In this document: piece by piece, positions 1 to 6,050 of the stretch
Layout of the letters: each line of letters starts with the position of its first letter
Position numbering within the stretch: position 1 is the stretch's first letter
Assembly: GCA_949346185.1 (NCBI GenBank)
Contig: CASGVX010000090.1
Span: 1 to 7,992 of the forward strand
Direction: 5' to 3'
Origin: an uncultured Lachnospiraceae bacterium
GTDB taxonomy: Bacteria > Bacillota > Clostridia > Lachnospirales > Lachnospiraceae
Length of the DNA stretch: 7,992 nucleotides
The notes under the pieces: generated by a model
Databases searched by the model: none
Seen by the model: the letters and a program-made list of their open reading frames with translations, nothing else
What the model was told of the DNA's origin: nothing
Made by a program: the position numbers and the translations under genes

Positions 1-565
1 CCTTACTCTGTCTGAAAAAATCCAGGCAAGTTTCTTCCAGTCCGTAACCACGAGGACTGCGGGATATGCCACCTTCTCCCAGACAGATTTGCGAGGATCC
101 ACCAGCATGATCTGTCTCATGCTCATGTTTATTGGAGGCTCGCCCATCGGAACGGCCGGGGGCATCAAGACTACCACCTTCATCCTTCTGGTGCTCAGCA
201 CCATTACCACCGTAAAGGGGCGGGAGCATGTGGTAGTATACGGCAGGACGATCCCCCGAAAGACCGTGCAGAAAGCCCTGGCTGTCACTAGCGTCAGTTT
301 CCTCGCGCTATGCCTTGCAATCATCGCCATGTCCGTGGCGGAACCCGCCGCGCTGCTGGACATTGCCTATGAGACCACCAGCGCCATCGGCACCGTGGGA
401 CTTTCCAGGGACTTTACCCCCCACCTGCATATGTCAGGAAAGCTTATCATCACTCTCTGTATGTTCTTGGGACGCATCGGCCCGATTTCGCTGGCAATTA
501 TTTTCAATAGCCGGGCAAAGCGGGCATTGATTAAATATCCCGAAGAAGACATTACCGTTGGGTAA
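1..565 (+). CDS. ktrB: TrkH/KtrB-family potassium uptake translocator, C-terminal part (5'-truncated by window)
   Basis: This is the last 187 codons of an integral membrane K+ translocator, in frame from base 2 and ending at TAA 563-565; the start lies outside the window. These proteins have four repeats of membrane helix, pore loop, membrane helix. What is visible is the third pore loop (fragment residues 15-22, SVTTRTAGY, with the conserved filter glycine), the third-repeat second helix with its glycine-rich intramembrane gating loop (residues 45-59, GGSPIGTAGGIKTTT), a polar segment with basic residues, and the fourth repeat with pore loop SAIGTVGLS (residues 127-135), followed by a final helix and a short charged tail. 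Family knowledge: KtrB is gated by a cytosolic RCK ring, and the next gene encodes such a subunit. The family call is very secure; KtrB rather than TrkH is inferred from the small single-RCK partner downstream. Confidence 0.95.
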   Translation, partial: LTLSEKIQASFFQSVTTRTAGYATFSQTDLRGSTSMICLMLMFIGGSPIGTAGGIKTTTFILLVLSTITTVKGREHVVVYGRTIPRKTVQKALAVTSVSFLALCLAIIAMSVAEPAALLDIAYETTSAIGTVGLSRDFTPHLHMSGKLIITLCMFLGRIGPISLAIIFNSRAKRALIKYPEEDITVG

Positions 566-569
566 AAAA

Positions 570-628
570 GAGGAAGAGTCTTTCTAAAGGCAGCACAGAA
601 CGCTGCCCAAGAAAGACTATGCTTCCTC
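570..628 (+). other. Long imperfect stem-loop between ktrB and ktrA
   Basis: An inverted repeat starts 4 bases after the ktrB stop. Arms 570-576/622-628 (7 bp), 577-585/610-618 (9 bp) and 589-594/602-607 (6 bp) stack around a 7-base loop (595-601). The stem is broken only by a 3-base bulge (619-621) and a small 3x2 internal loop. All 22 pairs are Watson-Crick. No T-run follows, so it is not a classical intrinsic terminator. It may protect the ktrB 3' end, set the ktrB:ktrA ratio, or be a processing site. Confidence 0.75.
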
Positions 629-631
629 TAA

Positions 632-656
632 GAAGAACGCAAAACCAGCGTTCTTC
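632..656 (+). other. Second stem-loop in ktrB-ktrA spacer
   Basis: The 9-base arms 632-640 (GAAGAACGC) and 648-656 (GCGTTCTTC) pair perfectly around the 7-base loop AAAACCA. This hairpin begins 3 bases after the longer one ends and lies about 50 bases upstream of the ktrA ribosome binding site. No T-tract follows it. With the first hairpin it fills most of the 149-base spacer, leaving 657-700 as plain A-rich leader. Confidence 0.7.
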
Positions 657-714
657 ACATGGAAAATTGGCAATAAATCATTACAACGAAATACATGAAA
701 AGCGAGGTATCACA

Positions 715-1362
715 ATGAATAAAAATCAATCTTTTATTATATTCGGTCTGGGAAAATTCGGAGAGAGCATAGCCAAGGAACTGTCTCTTGCCGGTGCCGA
801 CGTGCTAGCTGTGGACTCTGATAAAGACAGGGTGCACGAGATGGCCGATATCGTCACCCGGGCAGTCGTAGCAGACGTATGCGATGCTGAAGCCATGCAC
901 GCCCTAGGCATCTCCAACATGGACGTGGCTATCATCGGCATCACCGGGCACTTAGATGCCAGCATCCTAGCCACTATCTTCTGCAAGGAGGCGGGAGTTC
1001 CCTTTATCTGCGCCAAAGCCAAAGACACCATTCACACTAGGATTCTTGAAAAAGTGGGGGCTGATAAAATCATTATCCCTGAGCAGGAATCCGGCATTCG
1101 CATCGCCAGACATTTGCTCACGGGAAATATCATCGACATTGTAGAAATCTCCGAGACCATCCGCATGGCGGAGATATCCATGCGCCCAAAATGGGCGGGG
1201 CACACCCTGCGGGACCTGGATCTTCGGAACAAAGAAAATATCAATGTCATTGCCCTGCGCCAGAATGGGGAGATTAATGTCACGCCAGATCCGGATTTGA
1301 TTCTGAACGAACAAATGTCCCTGCTCATCATTGCAGAACAGGGGGCGCTGAATCGAGTTTGA
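715..1362 (+). CDS. ktrA: KtrA-type potassium uptake regulatory subunit (RCK_N + RCK_C)
   Basis: A 215-residue cytosolic protein that assembles as an RCK ring under the KtrB translocator and gates K+ entry in response to nucleotides. Residues 7-16 carry the Rossmann dinucleotide-binding loop (IIFGLGKFGE, GxGxxG), and the acidic residue after the second strand (AVDSD, 32-36) is placed to bind adenosine ribose. The RCK_N domain runs to about residue 135, and residues about 140-215 form an RCK_C (TrkA_C) domain, which in Gram-positive KtrA binds cyclic di-AMP (family knowledge). Length is normal for the family. I chose the ATG at 715 because GAGGT (704-708) precedes it by 6 bases and the protein then begins right before the Rossmann strand; an in-frame ATG at 619 would add 32 unrelated residues across the two hairpins. 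The gene follows ktrB by 149 bases on the same strand and probably shares its transcript. Confidence 0.93.
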   Translation: MNKNQSFIIFGLGKFGESIAKELSLAGADVLAVDSDKDRVHEMADIVTRAVVADVCDAEAMHALGISNMDVAIIGITGHLDASILATIFCKEAGVPFICAKAKDTIHTRILEKVGADKIIIPEQESGIRIARHLLTGNIIDIVEISETIRMAEISMRPKWAGHTLRDLDLRNKENINVIALRQNGEINVTPDPDLILNEQMSLLIIAEQGALNRV

Positions 1363-1368
1363 TTATTA

Positions 1369-2631
1369 TTAAATCCCGTTATAATTCTCCCAACGCCAGC
1401 GCAAAAACTCTCTATTCGTAAAGGCCGGAATCACAATTTGCGGAGGAATGCTCGCACCATAATCCAGCCTTGCACGATTGGACAATTCTATCTTGCCGTC
1501 TGGAGATATCCTCAGATGCCCAGCATCAAAGAGCGTATGTATGTCTACACGCATTGCAAAACCATTAGCGGCCGTATCCTCTCCATTGTACTTAAAAGGC
1601 TTGATATGTGCCGCCTCCAACACTTCCGGCATCGTTACATTTGTGATAACGCATCTCTCGCATGCTTTCAGCACTTCTTTGCGAAAATACGCCTGATTAG
1701 GTCTGGAAACTCTATTCTGAATGCGCTTTCTTTCAACCTCAGATGCCACTTCGCTGGCTCTAATCTGATCCAATGCTCTTAGGAGTGATTTTTCTTTATC
1801 TTGTTTTCTAATGATTTCTTTAATCTCTGCAAAGATATTCATATTAATACAATATACTTCATCCTCTCTTCTCTTTTTCTCCTCACTTTTAAGAACATAA
1901 CCATAATTACGAAGGAAAATAAGATACTCCCTCGCAATTCTAAAATCATTCGCTCCCTCAATATAATTAGGCCATCCAACCAAATCAATTTTCTCTGCCC
2001 GGTACCAGAGAATAAAATTCACATAATCTTGCAATCCAGCCTTGGAACCCGATAACGGTATAACAATACGAACAAGTTCCCTTGGTGTGATATATCCTTG
2101 TGCTTGGTCAATTTTTGCCAATTCGCACAAAATCTCTAGCAGAAGTTTTAACGGATACAAAAGAATCCCTGCATTCAGCCATTTTTGGCATTCTGCATCA
2201 TGTTGGATTTGCGGATTTGGCAAACGAAAAGTTTGTATCGTTATTGCAGCAAACTCCGTCTGAGAAATCTCACGATCTGCTACTTTCTTTCCAAACTCAG
2301 TCAACTTGATTACACCAGTTCTATCACTAGGTATCAACCCTAGTGCCCTCCAATACTGACTGCTATTTCTAACAATATTTCTTTCCCCAACACGCCCCCC
2401 AAGATTAACCTTTATTGAATCTGATACATCATTTGATAGGTCAAACATTTCCCTGGCAAACTCCGAAGAACTATATTTTATATTTTGACCGAGCAATTCA
2501 AGTTTTCTCATTCTAAACAAAACACCTAAAAGAATAACTGGATCATTTAATCGTTCGGTACATTGAAGACTTGCCCATTTCCATTTAAATTCATCAAATG
2601 GCTTTACAGGTACAAAATCTTTTGACAACAT
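1369..2631 (-). CDS. Type II restriction endonuclease, HNH (HNH_2-type) family
   Basis: A 420-residue protein predicted to be the nuclease of the restriction-modification operon. Its C-terminal domain (about residues 315-385) matches the HNH_2 type: ACERCVIT (323-330), then LEAAHIKPF with H342, then NGFAMR with N356, then DIHTLFDAGHL with H365 and D369. These supply the metal-binding and catalytic His-Asn-His set of a beta-beta-alpha-metal nuclease. The N-terminal 250 residues look like helical/winged-helix DNA-reading domains, including IKLTEFGKKVADREIS (108-123), a segment resembling those in some restriction enzymes; a charged linker with coiled-coil character follows (about 250-310). AAGGAG (2641-2646) lies 9 bases before the ATG and overlaps the end of the upstream methyltransferase gene, whose stop is 4 bases away, implying translational coupling. 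It is last in the operon, as suits a toxic activity made after its methylases. Seen: HNH motif and context. Inferred: restriction function. Specificity cannot be read. Confidence 0.85.
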   Translation of the reverse strand: MLSKDFVPVKPFDEFKWKWASLQCTERLNDPVILLGVLFRMRKLELLGQNIKYSSSEFAREMFDLSNDVSDSIKVNLGGRVGERNIVRNSSQYWRALGLIPSDRTGVIKLTEFGKKVADREISQTEFAAITIQTFRLPNPQIQHDAECQKWLNAGILLYPLKLLLEILCELAKIDQAQGYITPRELVRIVIPLSGSKAGLQDYVNFILWYRAEKIDLVGWPNYIEGANDFRIAREYLIFLRNYGYVLKSEEKKRREDEVYCINMNIFAEIKEIIRKQDKEKSLLRALDQIRASEVASEVERKRIQNRVSRPNQAYFRKEVLKACERCVITNVTMPEVLEAAHIKPFKYNGEDTAANGFAMRVDIHTLFDAGHLRISPDGKIELSNRARLDYGASIPPQIVIPAFTNREFLRWRWENYNGI

Positions 2632-2634
2632 TAG

Positions 2635-3570
2635 CTAGCACTCCTTATCTTCTGAAAATTTATTAAACTCCTTCGCAACTGCATAACCCAGCAGGGGAGG
2701 CACAGCATTGGCAATCTGTCTATAAATAGATGAATTGTTTCCCTCAAATTCATAATCAATCGGAAAACTTTGTATAGATGCAAGTTCTCTGCAGGACATG
2801 CGCCTTCTTCCGTTAGGATGCGGCAAAACCACTACGCCTCCCCGATTGTCACCTCTTCCAGTCACTGTGGGAGCTGGTTTGTCAGGATCAAGCAATCTAT
2901 GGCCAATATAGCCATTTATATTCAACTTATACTTTGAATATGTATGATTAAGAACATCATTTTCTGCGTCTGGATCTGGCAAATCCGATAATGCCTCTGA
3001 TACGCTTATCCATTTAGGACAACCATGAGTACCATCTTTGCAATGTGTAGGTTTCGGAAAAGTAAAATTCCATTCAATATTTTCAAATACACCGACAATA
3101 AATACTCTTTGTCTCGTCTGAGGAACACCATAATTTGCAGCATTCAGCACTTGGTAATCGACTTTATATCCCATCTTAGCAAAATCATGCATAATCATAT
3201 CAAATACTTTCCCCTTTTCCAAACTGGTAATCCCCTTTACATTTTCCGCCAAGAAAAATTTAGGTCGCTTCGCTTTAACCACCCTTATTAACTGCTTATA
3301 CAGTGCATTCCTCTCATCGCTAGCATTTCTATTCATATTTGCCACAGAAAATCCCTGACAGGGAAATCCCCCAATAACAATATCGCAATCCGGAATATGT
3401 TCTGCTGAAATATTATGGATATCCTCAAAAACAATATGGTTGCCTAGATTTTTCTGATAAGTATGCACCGCATCTTCATACAAATCATTGGCCCAAACAA
3501 TATCATGCCCAGCCATGCGAAAACCTAGATCCAACCCTCCCGCACCACTAAACAAAGATACTACTCTCAT
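2635..3570 (-). CDS. DNA (cytosine-C5) methyltransferase B of the R-M operon
   Basis: A 311-residue SAM-dependent enzyme that methylates cytosine C5 in a specific DNA site, protecting host DNA from the adjacent nuclease. All core motifs are present: motif I FSGAGGLDLG (7-16), motif IV GGFPCQGFS (67-75) with catalytic C71, motif VI ENVKG (109-113), motif VIII QTRQRV (151-156), motif IX RELASIQSFP (261-270) and motif X ending in NAVPP (288-292). The usual glycine before NAVPP is alanine (QIANAVPP). The target recognition region between motifs VIII and IX is short (about 105 residues) and related to that of the upstream methylase, sharing VLNHxYSKYK, DPDKPxPT and RGxxxGGV. The ATG is inside the last codons of methylase A (23-base overlap), with GAGAGG (3581-3586) 10 bases upstream. 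The gene is downstream of its paralogue and immediately upstream of the HNH nuclease. Confidence 0.96.
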   Translation of the reverse strand: MRVVSLFSGAGGLDLGFRMAGHDIVWANDLYEDAVHTYQKNLGNHIVFEDIHNISAEHIPDCDIVIGGFPCQGFSVANMNRNASDERNALYKQLIRVVKAKRPKFFLAENVKGITSLEKGKVFDMIMHDFAKMGYKVDYQVLNAANYGVPQTRQRVFIVGVFENIEWNFTFPKPTHCKDGTHGCPKWISVSEALSDLPDPDAENDVLNHTYSKYKLNINGYIGHRLLDPDKPAPTVTGRGDNRGGVVVLPHPNGRRRMSCRELASIQSFPIDYEFEGNNSSIYRQIANAVPPLLGYAVAKEFNKFSEDKEC

Positions 3571-4507
3571 ACTCTTTGTTCCTCTCTATTCGTATTAATT
3601 CTTTTCCCAACATATAAGCAAACAACACTGGCACTGCATTTCCCACTTGTCTATAGCATGAGCCCATAACACCATGAAATTCAAAATCTTCCGGGAAGGT
3701 CTGTACCGTTGCGCTCTCTCTAACTGTCAATCTTCTTTTGCCATTATAATGGGGTATTGCGCACACGCCTCCGCCACCATTTCCTCTTGCAAGTATCGTC
3801 GGGGACGGCTTATCAGGGTCAGTCTGTCTATGCGCTGTATAATCCCGGTATTGCACCTTATATTTTGAATATTCATGATTTAAGACAGCATTAGGCAAAT
3901 CAGGGTCTGGAAAATGATCGATTGCCTTCCGAATGCTCACCCACTTTTTCAGTCCATGCTTGCCATCCTTTTCATGCGTAGGAGGCGGGAAATGAAATAA
4001 CTTTCTATTCCCTAATGATTTATTTTGTCCTATGATAATTACCCTTTTCCTTGTTTCCGGTACGCCATAGTCTGCCATATTCACCAAATGCAATTCCGTA
4101 TTATATCCCGCCTTGCCGAAATCATACATTATTTGTTCTATTGCAGCACCCTTTCCAAGAGATAATATCCCCTTTACATTTTCTGCTATAAAGAAATCTG
4201 GCTGCTTCCTTTTTATCACCTCATAAAAAAATCTATAAAGATGATTTCTTTCATCTTCTAACATTCTGAATCTATTTGCCTGGCTAAATCCCTGACAAGG
4301 AAATCCTCCCACAACAACCTCTGCCCTTGGAAGTGTGGCAATATCTATATTTTTTATGTCATCAAGGACAATATGATTCCCTATATTATTCTTATAAGTT
4401 TCAACAGCATTTTTGTCAATATCATTTGCCCAAATCACCGTATTTCCCGCTTGAATCAAGCCTAAATCAAGCCCGCCAGCACCACTAAATAATGATAGTA
4501 TTTTCAT
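3548..4507 (-). CDS. DNA (cytosine-C5) methyltransferase A, first gene of the R-M operon
   Basis: A 319-residue cytosine-C5 methyltransferase, paralogous to the next gene. Motifs: I FSGAGGLDLG (7-16), IV GGFPCQGFS (67-75) with catalytic C71, VI ENVKG (109-113), VIII ETRKRV (151-156), IX RESATVQTFP (263-272) and X GNAVPV (289-294). By hand count 89 of the first 160 residues are identical to methylase B with no gaps, so the two arose by duplication; the recognition regions are also related but clearly diverged. Family knowledge: systems with two C5 methylases usually protect the two strands of an asymmetric site (HgaI and BbvCI are examples). No start codon closer to the AAAGGAG (4530-4536) exists in frame, so the ATG is used despite a 22-base spacing, which is occupied largely by a small hairpin. 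The last bases overlap methylase B. A promoter candidate lies at 4576-4603. Confidence 0.96.
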   Translation of the reverse strand: MKILSLFSGAGGLDLGLIQAGNTVIWANDIDKNAVETYKNNIGNHIVLDDIKNIDIATLPRAEVVVGGFPCQGFSQANRFRMLEDERNHLYRFFYEVIKRKQPDFFIAENVKGILSLGKGAAIEQIMYDFGKAGYNTELHLVNMADYGVPETRKRVIIIGQNKSLGNRKLFHFPPPTHEKDGKHGLKKWVSIRKAIDHFPDPDLPNAVLNHEYSKYKVQYRDYTAHRQTDPDKPSPTILARGNGGGGVCAIPHYNGKRRLTVRESATVQTFPEDFEFHGVMGSCYRQVGNAVPVLFAYMLGKELIRIERNKEYESSIFV

Positions 4508-4515
4508 ACGATCTC

Positions 4516-4536
4516 GACCAACAGGTCTACTCCTTT
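4516..4536 (-). promoter_or_regulatory. RBS plus GACC/GGTC hairpin in the leader of methyltransferase A
   Basis: On the minus strand AAAGGAG (4536-4530) is followed by a perfect 4-bp inverted repeat, GACC-TGTT-GGTC (4527-4516), and the ATG begins at 4507. Linear spacing is 22 bases, too long for efficient initiation; folding out the 12-base hairpin leaves 10 bases, a normal spacing. The repeat is seen directly; a role in translation or as an operator is inference. Confidence 0.55.
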
Positions 4537-4575
4537 CACCAAAAATCAGCCAAAAAACTTTTCACTATTTATTTT

Positions 4576-4603
4576 ATCATATCTCACCTCTCCATCAAAG
4601 CAA
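4576..4603 (-). promoter_or_regulatory. Putative sigma-A promoter of the R-M operon
   Basis: On the minus strand TTGCTT (4603-4598) and TATGAT (4581-4576) are separated by 16 bases. The -10 box matches consensus at 5 of 6 positions and the -35 at 3 of 6. A long A/T-rich stretch lies upstream. The -10 is about 70 bases before the methyltransferase A start, leaving a leader that contains the RBS hairpin. Confidence 0.5.
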
Positions 4604-4669
4604 AATCGTTCTTTTTATATTTCATTATTTTTGTAATAAATGGCATTCGTTACTTTACATAGCGATAAA

Positions 4670-4705
4670 CGTCCATGCAAAAGCACGCTCGCTTTCACAT
4701 GGACG
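4670..4705. terminator. Stem-loop downstream of fucO, possible terminator
   Basis: Arms 4670-4677 and 4698-4705 (CGTCCATG/CATGGACG, 8 bp) and 4680-4684/4691-4695 (AAAGC/GCTTT, 5 bp) are stacked with a 2x2 internal loop and a 6-base loop. It lies about 80 bases beyond the fucO stop and upstream of the R-M promoter, a sensible place to separate the two same-strand units. Neither strand carries a real T-tract after the stem, so it may instead stabilise the fucO mRNA end. The rest of 4508-4784 is A/T-rich, with no ORF or RNA gene that I recognise. Confidence 0.45.
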
Positions 4706-4784
4706 CAATTTAACTTGTCTCACAAAAGGATTTCAAACTTTCTTAAAAAATGATATCCGTCCCTAGAGAACTATCTATTCTAAA

Positions 4785-5933
4785 TTACAACAGGCTCTCA
4801 TACAACTTCGTGATGTCCTCCACGGATGTCTCCTTGGGATTGCCCGGCCTGCAGGCATCATCATAGGCAGACTGTGCCAGGAAGGGAATATCTTCTCTCT
4901 TCACGATATCTTTCAGGTCTGCCGGAATGCCCACATCCACGGAAAGCTTCTTCACAGCAGCCACTGCAGCCTTGCGGTACTCGTCCTGGCTCATATTTTC
5001 CGTGCCTTCCACGCCCATTGCCTTGGCGATATCCCGATACTTCTCTCCCGTGGCCTCTGCATTGTACTCCATCACCGTAGGAAGGATAATGGCATTTGCC
5101 ACGCCGTGAGGCGTATCATACAGGGCGCCCAAAGGATGTGCCATGGAGTGCACGATGCCCAGCCCCACATTGGAGAATCCCATGCCAGCCACATACTGTC
5201 CAAGAGCCATTCCCTCCCGGCCCTCCGGGGTATTGTCAACTGCCCCTCTCAGCGAGCGGGCAATAATCTCGATGGCCTTTAAGTGGAACATATCAGACAG
5301 TTCCCATGCTCCTGCCGTAATATAGCCCTCGATGGCATGGGTCAGCGCATCCATTCCGGTGGCTGCGGTGAGCCCCTTGGGCATGGATGCCATCATCTCC
5401 GAATCAATGAACGCCACCACAGGTATGTCATGGGGATCCACGCATACCATCTTGCGATTCTTCTCAGCATCAGTAATGACATAGTTAATCGTTACCTCTG
5501 CTGCCGTTCCCGCCGTGGTGGGCACTGCAAATATCGGCACGCTCTTGTTCTTGGTGTCCACTGCGCCCTCTAGACTTCTCACATCCTCATGCTCAGGATT
5601 ATTGATGATGATGCCTATGGCCTTGGCCGTATCCATAGAGGAACCGCCGCCGATGGCAATGAGGTAATCCGTACCTGCATTCTTAAACGCCTCTACGCCT
5701 GTCTGCACATTCTCGATGGTAGGGTTCGGCTTAATATCAGAATACAATTCATACGCCAGCCCATTCTGTTCCAGCACGTCCAATACCTTCTTCGTCACGC
5801 CAAACTTTACCAAGTCTGGGTCGGAGCATACAAATGCCTTCTGAAATCCCCTCGCCTTCGCTTCATCTGCTATGCTGGCAATAGAGCCAGCCCCATGATA
5901 GGATGTCTCATTCAAAACAAATCTGTTTACCAT
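4785..5933 (-). CDS. fucO: Lactaldehyde reductase / propanediol oxidoreductase (iron-containing group III alcohol dehydrogenase)
   Basis: A 382-residue cytosolic NAD-linked dehydrogenase that reduces L-lactaldehyde to L-1,2-propanediol in anaerobic fucose or rhamnose breakdown. It aligns along its full length with my recollection of E. coli FucO (start NRxxLNET, then VRSLEG, VPTTAGTAAEVTINYVITD, CVDPHDIP, MALGQYVAGMGFSNVGLG). Nucleotide-binding GGGSSMD is at 95-101. The iron ligands are all in place: D195 and H199 in GMDALTHAIEGY, H262 in VHSMAHPLG, H276 in DTPHGVANA. Length equals the family norm. AAGGAGG (5944-5950) lies 10 bases before the ATG, and a promoter is recognisable further upstream, so the gene is probably transcribed alone. 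No fucose or rhamnose catabolic gene is within the window, so a broader aldehyde/alcohol substrate range remains possible. Confidence 0.95.
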   Translation of the reverse strand: MVNRFVLNETSYHGAGSIASIADEAKARGFQKAFVCSDPDLVKFGVTKKVLDVLEQNGLAYELYSDIKPNPTIENVQTGVEAFKNAGTDYLIAIGGGSSMDTAKAIGIIINNPEHEDVRSLEGAVDTKNKSVPIFAVPTTAGTAAEVTINYVITDAEKNRKMVCVDPHDIPVVAFIDSEMMASMPKGLTAATGMDALTHAIEGYITAGAWELSDMFHLKAIEIIARSLRGAVDNTPEGREGMALGQYVAGMGFSNVGLGIVHSMAHPLGALYDTPHGVANAIILPTVMEYNAEATGEKYRDIAKAMGVEGTENMSQDEYRKAAVAAVKKLSVDVGIPADLKDIVKREDIPFLAQSAYDDACRPGNPKETSVEDITKLYESLL

Positions 5934-5968
5934 TTCAAAATAACCTCCTTTATTTTACCATTGTACTA

Positions 5969-5997
5969 AGTATACTAAAAGCCAAAAGAGAATGCAA
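5969..5997 (-). promoter_or_regulatory. Putative sigma-A promoter of fucO
   Basis: On the minus strand TTGCAT (5997-5992) and TATACT (5974-5969) are 17 bases apart. The -10 matches consensus at 5 of 6 positions. The -10 lies about 35 bases before the fucO ATG and just upstream of its AAGGAGG. An 8-bp palindrome AGTATACT (5969-5976) overlaps the -10 and could be incidental. Confidence 0.6.
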
Positions 5998-6002
5998 TAT
6001 TT

Positions 6003-6018
6003 TCACAAAAATATCACA
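6003..6018 (-). promoter_or_regulatory. Direct TGTGA repeat upstream of the fucO -35 box
   Basis: Two TGTGA copies (minus strand 6018-6014 and 6007-6003) start 11 bases apart, one helical turn, and end 5 bases upstream of the -35 box. The proximal copy also lies in an A/T inverted repeat, ATATTTT-TGTG-AAAATAT (5997-6014). The position fits an activator or repressor site controlling fucO; the binding protein is unknown and chance is possible in A/T-rich DNA. The same inverted repeat could weakly serve as the 3' end of the upstream gene's transcript. Confidence 0.3.
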
Positions 6019-6050
6019 TCCTCATTTGAATATTTATGCACTTTATACAA

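Noticed and set aside
619..714. Upstream in-frame ATG extending KtrA by 32 residues
   Set aside because: It lies in the bulge of a strong hairpin, lacks a ribosome binding site, and the added residues have no family match; the ATG at 715 fits the Rossmann start.
566..714. Cyclic di-AMP (ydaO-type) riboswitch before ktrA
   Set aside because: Such riboswitches do control potassium genes, but I see only simple hairpins and none of the conserved riboswitch core, and the spacer is between the two genes rather than before the operon.
726..1314. Minus-strand open frames across ktrA
   Set aside because: They are shadows of a well-supported gene with no recognisable motifs or ribosome binding sites.
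1501..2309. Plus-strand small open frames opposite the HNH endonuclease gene
   Set aside because: Antisense shadows without motifs or credible ribosome binding sites.
4568..4590. Three-codon mini-ORF (ATG ATA AAA TAA) after GGAGAGG in the R-M leader
   Set aside because: It overlaps the likely -10 box, so it would not be transcribed from that promoter; the short match is likely chance.
4745..4784. Possible intrinsic terminator directly after fucO
   Set aside because: There is a T-run on the minus strand, but the only stem before it is about 4 bp with a wobble pair, too weak to call.
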